Assembly (NCBI GenBank): GCA_035707965.1
Contig: DASSTJ010000115.1
Location: 1-22,622 of the forward strand
Length of the DNA: 22,622 bases
From: DASSTJ01 sp035707965
GTDB lineage: Bacteria; Actinomycetota; Actinomycetes; Actinomycetales; Angustibacteraceae
Direction: 5' to 3'
Positions 19,846 through 22,622 of this stretch are shown in pieces (position 1 is the first letter of the stretch; each line of letters begins with the position of its first letter). Position numbers and translations under genes: made by a program. The notes below the pieces were generated by a model that ran no database searches, was not told where the DNA came from, and saw nothing but the letters and a program-made list of their open reading frames with translations.

Positions 19846-20811
19846 ATGAGCGTCCTCGCCTGGCTCCGTCGCCATCGCGAGGTGATCTCCCTGTGGGTAC
19901 TGGCCGTGCTGTTCGCCTGCGCATGCGTGCTCCTGGGGCGTTGGCAGCTGCACCGCTTCCAGGAGAAGCACGCCACGTCCCAGCTGGTCAACCGCAACCA
20001 GGCGGCGGCGCCCGTGCCCCTGGCCGAGCTGCTCGCGAGCCCTTCTGCTCCGCTCCGGGAGTCGGACCAGTACCGCGCCGTCACCGTGCAGGGCACCTAC
20101 GACACCGGCGGCACCCGGCTGGTACGCAACCGCCCGCACCGCGGTGACGCTGCCGACGCCAACTTCGGCTACGAGATCGTCGTTCCTCTCGTGCTGAGCG
20201 ACGGCTCCGCCTTCCTGGTCGATCGCGGCTGGGTGCCGAACGGCCGGTCCGGGAGCGCACCGGGCGGCCGGCCGGACGTCGTCCCCGAGCCGCCGTCCGG
20301 CACGGTGACCGTCATCGCGCAGCTGCGGGCCAGCGAGCCTGAGCGAGGCCAGGGCCTGCCTGCAGGGCAGGTCAGCAGCGTCTGGGTGCCGGGCATCGCT
20401 CGCAGCACCGGTCACACCGCCTATCGGGCCTACGGGGCGCTGCTCACGGAGACGCCGGCGCCCGCGGATGCCCCCGCGCGGCTCGACCCGGTGCGCACCG
20501 AGGGCGGCGAGGGCATCAACGCCTCCTACGCCGTCCAGTGGATCGTCTTCGCCCTCCTCGGGCTCGGATTCCCGGTCTGGGTCGTCCGTCGCCGCCGGGA
20601 AGCTGCCGCCGAGGCAGCCGAGGACGAGCAGCCGCGGCAGACCACCACGGACGACCCCGGACCGCGCTCGGGAGCCGTGAGCGGGACGAACGCCCCGTCC
20701 GGCCGCTCTGGTCCGCTGGGCATGGCTGGAGCACCGGTCGTCGTCGCACCACCGAGGCAGCCGAAGCCGCGCAAGCGTCGACACCACGTGTGGGACGACG
20801 AGGACGAGTAG
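19846..20811 (+). CDS. SURF1-family cytochrome oxidase assembly protein
   Basis: The 321-residue protein has the two-membrane-segment SURF1 layout. Segment 1 is about 14-32, running into the family motif LLGRWQLHR at 29-37. The external domain contains YRAVTVQGTYD at 76-86 and FLVDRGWVPNG at 123-133. The family closing motif NASYAVQWIVFALLGLG at 225-241 forms segment 2. SURF1 helps insert heme and assemble the catalytic subunit of aa3-type cytochrome c oxidase; bacterial members bind heme a. After segment 2 there is a cytoplasmic tail of about 70 residues, mostly Pro/Gly/Ala and charged residues, ending in basic then acidic residues, which is longer than in proteobacterial SURF1 and looks disordered. 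No oxidase subunit gene is adjacent. The ATG has a TACCGT box six bases upstream. Confidence 0.88.
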   Translation: MSVLAWLRRHREVISLWVLAVLFACACVLLGRWQLHRFQEKHATSQLVNRNQAAAPVPLAELLASPSAPLRESDQYRAVTVQGTYDTGGTRLVRNRPHRGDAADANFGYEIVVPLVLSDGSAFLVDRGWVPNGRSGSAPGGRPDVVPEPPSGTVTVIAQLRASEPERGQGLPAGQVSSVWVPGIARSTGHTAYRAYGALLTETPAPADAPARLDPVRTEGGEGINASYAVQWIVFALLGLGFPVWVVRRRREAAAEAAEDEQPRQTTTDDPGPRSGAVSGTNAPSGRSGPLGMAGAPVVVAPPRQPKPRKRRHHVWDDEDE

Positions 20812-20822
20812 CGCGGGGATCC

Positions 20823-20847
20823 TCACCCACCTGACGACGGAGGGTGA
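20823..20847 (+). terminator. Loose dyad between the SURF1 and SDR genes
   Basis: TCACCC, 13 bases, GGGTGA. It lies 11 bases after the SURF1 stop and just before the SDR start. It might be a weak terminator or an operator for the SDR gene. Confidence 0.25.
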
Positions 20848-20859
20848 CAGACTGATCAC

Positions 20860-21624
20860 ATGGACCTCGGACTCACCGACCGCGTCTACATCGTGACGGG
20901 CGCTTCGCGAGGGCTCGGCTGGGCCGCGGCTGAGCAGCTCGCAGCAGAGGGCGCACGCCTCGTGCTGAGCAGCCGCAGTGCCGAGCACCTGGAGGAGCGG
21001 GCCCGCTCGCTCGGCGGCGCAGATCGTGCCCTGGCCGTGCCGGGAGACCTCGCCGACCCGGGCCTGCCGGGCCGGCTGGTCGCCTCGGCCAACGCGCGGT
21101 ACGGCCGGCTCGACGGCGCCCTCGTCAGCGTCGGCGGTCCCCCGCCCGGCGGCACCGGCGACCTGAGCGACGCCCAGTGGAAGGACGCCTTCGAGAGCGT
21201 GTTCCTCGGCCCCCTGCGCCTGGCCCGTGCGGTGGTCGACGCCACCAGCATCGAGGGCTCGTCCATCGTCTTCGTGCTCTCCACGTCCGTCCGGATGCCG
21301 ATTGCCGGGCTCGCCGCGTCGAACGGCATCCGACCCGGCCTGGCCATGGTGGCCAAGACGATGGCCGACGAGGTGGGCCATCGCGGCATCCGCGTCAACG
21401 CGCTGCTGCCCGGCCGCATCGACACCGACCGCGTGCGCGAGCTGGATGCCGGCGCTGACGACCCGGCCGAGTCGCGACGCCGCAGCGAAGCAAGCATCCC
21501 GCTGCGTCGCTACGGCCAGCCCGGCGAGTTCGGCCGGGTGGCGACCTTCCTGCTGTCCCCCGCGGCGTCCTACGTCACCGGCACGGTGCTGACCGTGGAC
21601 GGCGGCGCCACGCGCGCGCTCTGA
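20860..21624 (+). CDS. Atypical short-chain dehydrogenase/reductase-like protein
   Basis: The 254-residue product has the SDR Rossmann fold: VTGASRGLG at 12-20, a GDLAD acidic segment at 62-66, and the C-terminal TGTVLTVDGGATRAL. The active site differs from classical SDRs. Where fabG in this same window has N-Y-A-S-S-K, this protein has A-S-N-G-I-R (residues 153-158), so the catalytic Tyr is replaced by S154 and the Lys by R158; the SxS segment at 141-143 remains. The NNAG motif is replaced by VSVGGPPPGG (89-98). Such Tyr-less SDRs form a known group often annotated as 3-oxoacyl-ACP reductase, but their chemistry is uncertain. It follows SURF1 by 48 bases; its own promoter is unclear (CAGACT six bases before the ATG). 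Fold sure, function unknown. Confidence 0.85.
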   Translation: MDLGLTDRVYIVTGASRGLGWAAAEQLAAEGARLVLSSRSAEHLEERARSLGGADRALAVPGDLADPGLPGRLVASANARYGRLDGALVSVGGPPPGGTGDLSDAQWKDAFESVFLGPLRLARAVVDATSIEGSSIVFVLSTSVRMPIAGLAASNGIRPGLAMVAKTMADEVGHRGIRVNALLPGRIDTDRVRELDAGADDPAESRRRSEASIPLRRYGQPGEFGRVATFLLSPAASYVTGTVLTVDGGATRAL

Positions 21625-21637
21625 CAGAACGCGTCCG

Positions 21638-22622
21638 TCAGGTGACGACGCCGCCGGTCGGCGCGTTGTCCTCCTGCTCGGCGAACTGGGTGCGGTAGAG
21701 CTCGGCGTAGAGGCCGTCGGCGGCCAGGAGCTCGTGGTGGCGTCCACGCTCGACGACCCGCCCGGAGTCCACGACGAGGATCTGGTCGGCGTCCCGCACG
21801 GTCGACAGCCGGTGCGCGATGACGAGGGACGTGCGACCGACGAGGGCGGTGGCGAGCGCACGCTGCACCGCCGCCTCGCTCTCGGAGTCCAGGTGGGCGG
21901 TTGCCTCGTCGAGAACCACGACGGACGGTGCCTTGAGGAGCAGCCGTGCGATGGCGAGTCGTTGTTTCTCCCCGCCGGACAGCCGGTAGCCGCGGTCGCC
22001 GACGACCGTGTCGAGGCCGTCCGGGAGATGAGTGATGAGCTCCCAGATCTGGGCGTCCTTGCAGGCCTGCTCCAGCTCGGCGTCGGACGCCTCCGGACGG
22101 GCGTAGAGCAGGTTGCCGCGAATCGTGTCGTGGAACATGTGTGCGTCCTGCGTGACGACCCCGACCACCCGGTGCAGTGATTCCTGGGTGACGTCGCGCA
22201 CGTCGTGGCCGCCGACGCGCACGGCCCCGGCCTGGACGTCGTAGAGCCGGCTGACCAGCCCGGTGATGGTCGTCTTGCCGGCGCCCGAGGGGCCGACCAG
22301 GGCCACGAGCTGGCCCGGGTCGACCCGGAACGTGACGTCCTTGAGCACCTGGTCCGAGGGCGCTCGTTCGAGCCGAGCCACCGACTCGAGGGAAGCCAGC
22401 GACACCTCCTCCGCGGACGGGTAACGGAACCCCACGTGGTCGAGCTCCACCGACGTGGACGCCTCGTCCGCAGGCAGCTCGATCGCGTCCGGACGGTCTG
22501 CTACCAGTGGCGCGAGGTCGAGCACCTCGAAGACCCGGTCGAAGCTGACCAGTGCGCTCATGACGTCGACGCGCGCGTTGGACAGCGCGGTCAGCGGGCC
22601 GTACAGGCGGCTGAGCAGCAGG
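21638..22622 (-). CDS. ABC exporter (fused membrane and ATPase domains), C-terminal part, cut by window edge
   Basis: The frame is open to the right edge of the window, so only the last 327 residues are seen; an internal Met at 22561 is not the start. The visible part begins at the end of the membrane domain (RLYGPLTALSNARVDVMSAL, about 5-24) and contains the whole nucleotide-binding domain: Walker A GPSGAGKT at 110-117, Q-loop Q158, signature LSGGEKQR at 214-221, Walker B VVVLDEA at 234-240 with catalytic E239, and H-loop H270. An insertion of about 20 residues between FRYPSAEEV and QVLKDV (about 73-90) is not found in typical MsbA/LmrA domains but I have seen similar ones in actinobacterial exporters. 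It is an MsbA/MDR-type half transporter; substrate unknown. It converges on the SDR gene with a 13-base gap. Confidence 0.9.
   Translation of the reverse strand, partial: LLLSRLYGPLTALSNARVDVMSALVSFDRVFEVLDLAPLVADRPDAIELPADEASTSVELDHVGFRYPSAEEVSLASLESVARLERAPSDQVLKDVTFRVDPGQLVALVGPSGAGKTTITGLVSRLYDVQAGAVRVGGHDVRDVTQESLHRVVGVVTQDAHMFHDTIRGNLLYARPEASDAELEQACKDAQIWELITHLPDGLDTVVGDRGYRLSGGEKQRLAIARLLLKAPSVVVLDEATAHLDSESEAAVQRALATALVGRTSLVIAHRLSTVRDADQILVVDSGRVVERGRHHELLAADGLYAELYRTQFAEQEDNAPTGGVVT

Noticed and set aside
19687..21861. A minus-strand open frame of 724 codons across the SURF1 and SDR genes
   Set aside because: It is low in recognisable structure, runs through two convincing plus-strand genes and ends in the ABC exporter region in the wrong frame. 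It is a GC shadow.
22561..22561. Met codon as a possible start of the ABC gene at the right edge
   Set aside because: The frame continues upstream to the window end with sequence typical of the last membrane helix/linker of an ABC exporter, so the gene is truncated by the window, not started here.
1..22622. tRNA, rRNA, CRISPR arrays, insertion sequences, attachment sites
   Set aside because: I looked for CCA-ended cloverleaf-like stretches, regularly spaced repeats, transposase motifs and terminal inverted repeats and found none; intergenic space is too short for most of them.

Overview
The window is a stretch of ordinary, gene-dense chromosome from a very GC-rich actinobacterium. GlgM/GlgC of the mycobacterial type, an InhA-like enoyl reductase paired with FabG, a DUF3099 protein, an ACT-containing SerB and GTG/ATG starts sitting directly behind TANNNT boxes all point to Actinobacteria. 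A Cellulomonas-like member of the Micrococcales is my best guess from general resemblance, but it is not proven here. I see no mobile element, integrase, CRISPR array, rRNA or tRNA, and no change of base or codon style that would suggest a transferred island. Coding density is above 90 percent and the longest intergenic gap is about 170 bases.

Layout, left to right. Bases 1-3776 (minus strand): the 5' part of a ChlI-like AAA+ ATPase, then an operon of a HelD-type RNA polymerase-associated helicase followed by the 23S rRNA methyltransferase RlmA. Bases 3935-5488 (plus): a YbaK/EbsC-like aminoacyl-tRNA deacylase relative and a stand-alone LigD-type polymerase. Bases 5520-8864 (minus): nfeD and an SPFH/band-7 gene, then a TauE/SafE exporter and a TrmH-like RNA methyltransferase. 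Bases 8943-10043 (plus): a secreted lytic transglycosylase. Bases 10047-10835 (minus): an orphan ABC ATPase. Bases 10915-11751 (plus): an unrecognised 278-residue protein. Bases 11801-14336: divergent glgM (minus) and glgC (plus). Bases 14380-16224 (plus): serB and a PKD-domain lipoprotein. Bases 16238-17780 (minus): fabG-fabI. Bases 17914-18553 (plus): DUF3099 membrane protein and a 72-residue Cys-rich protein. Bases 18595-19677 (minus): moaA. Bases 19846-21624 (plus): a SURF1 protein and an atypical SDR. Bases 21638-22622 (minus): the C-terminal part of an ABC exporter cut by the window end.

Most genes do housekeeping work: translation and RNA modification (RlmA, TrmH, YbaK), transcription maintenance (HelD), DNA end repair (LigD-Pol), glycogen or alpha-glucan synthesis (GlgC makes ADP-glucose, GlgM uses it), serine synthesis (SerB), type II fatty acid elongation (FabG, FabI), molybdenum cofactor synthesis (MoaA) and respiratory chain assembly (SURF1). 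The clearest global feature is promoter style: at thirteen genes a TANNNT box lies exactly 6-8 bases before the start codon, predicting leaderless or nearly leaderless mRNAs, and several hairpins are squeezed between a stop codon and the next such box. The most specific regulatory candidate is an 11-bp-arm inverted repeat abutting the fabG-fabI -10 box. I did not find an evident new multi-gene system; the points I would follow up are regulatory sites, the HelD-RlmA pairing, the SDR with a replaced catalytic Tyr/Lys, and a few uncharacterised small or hypothetical genes.
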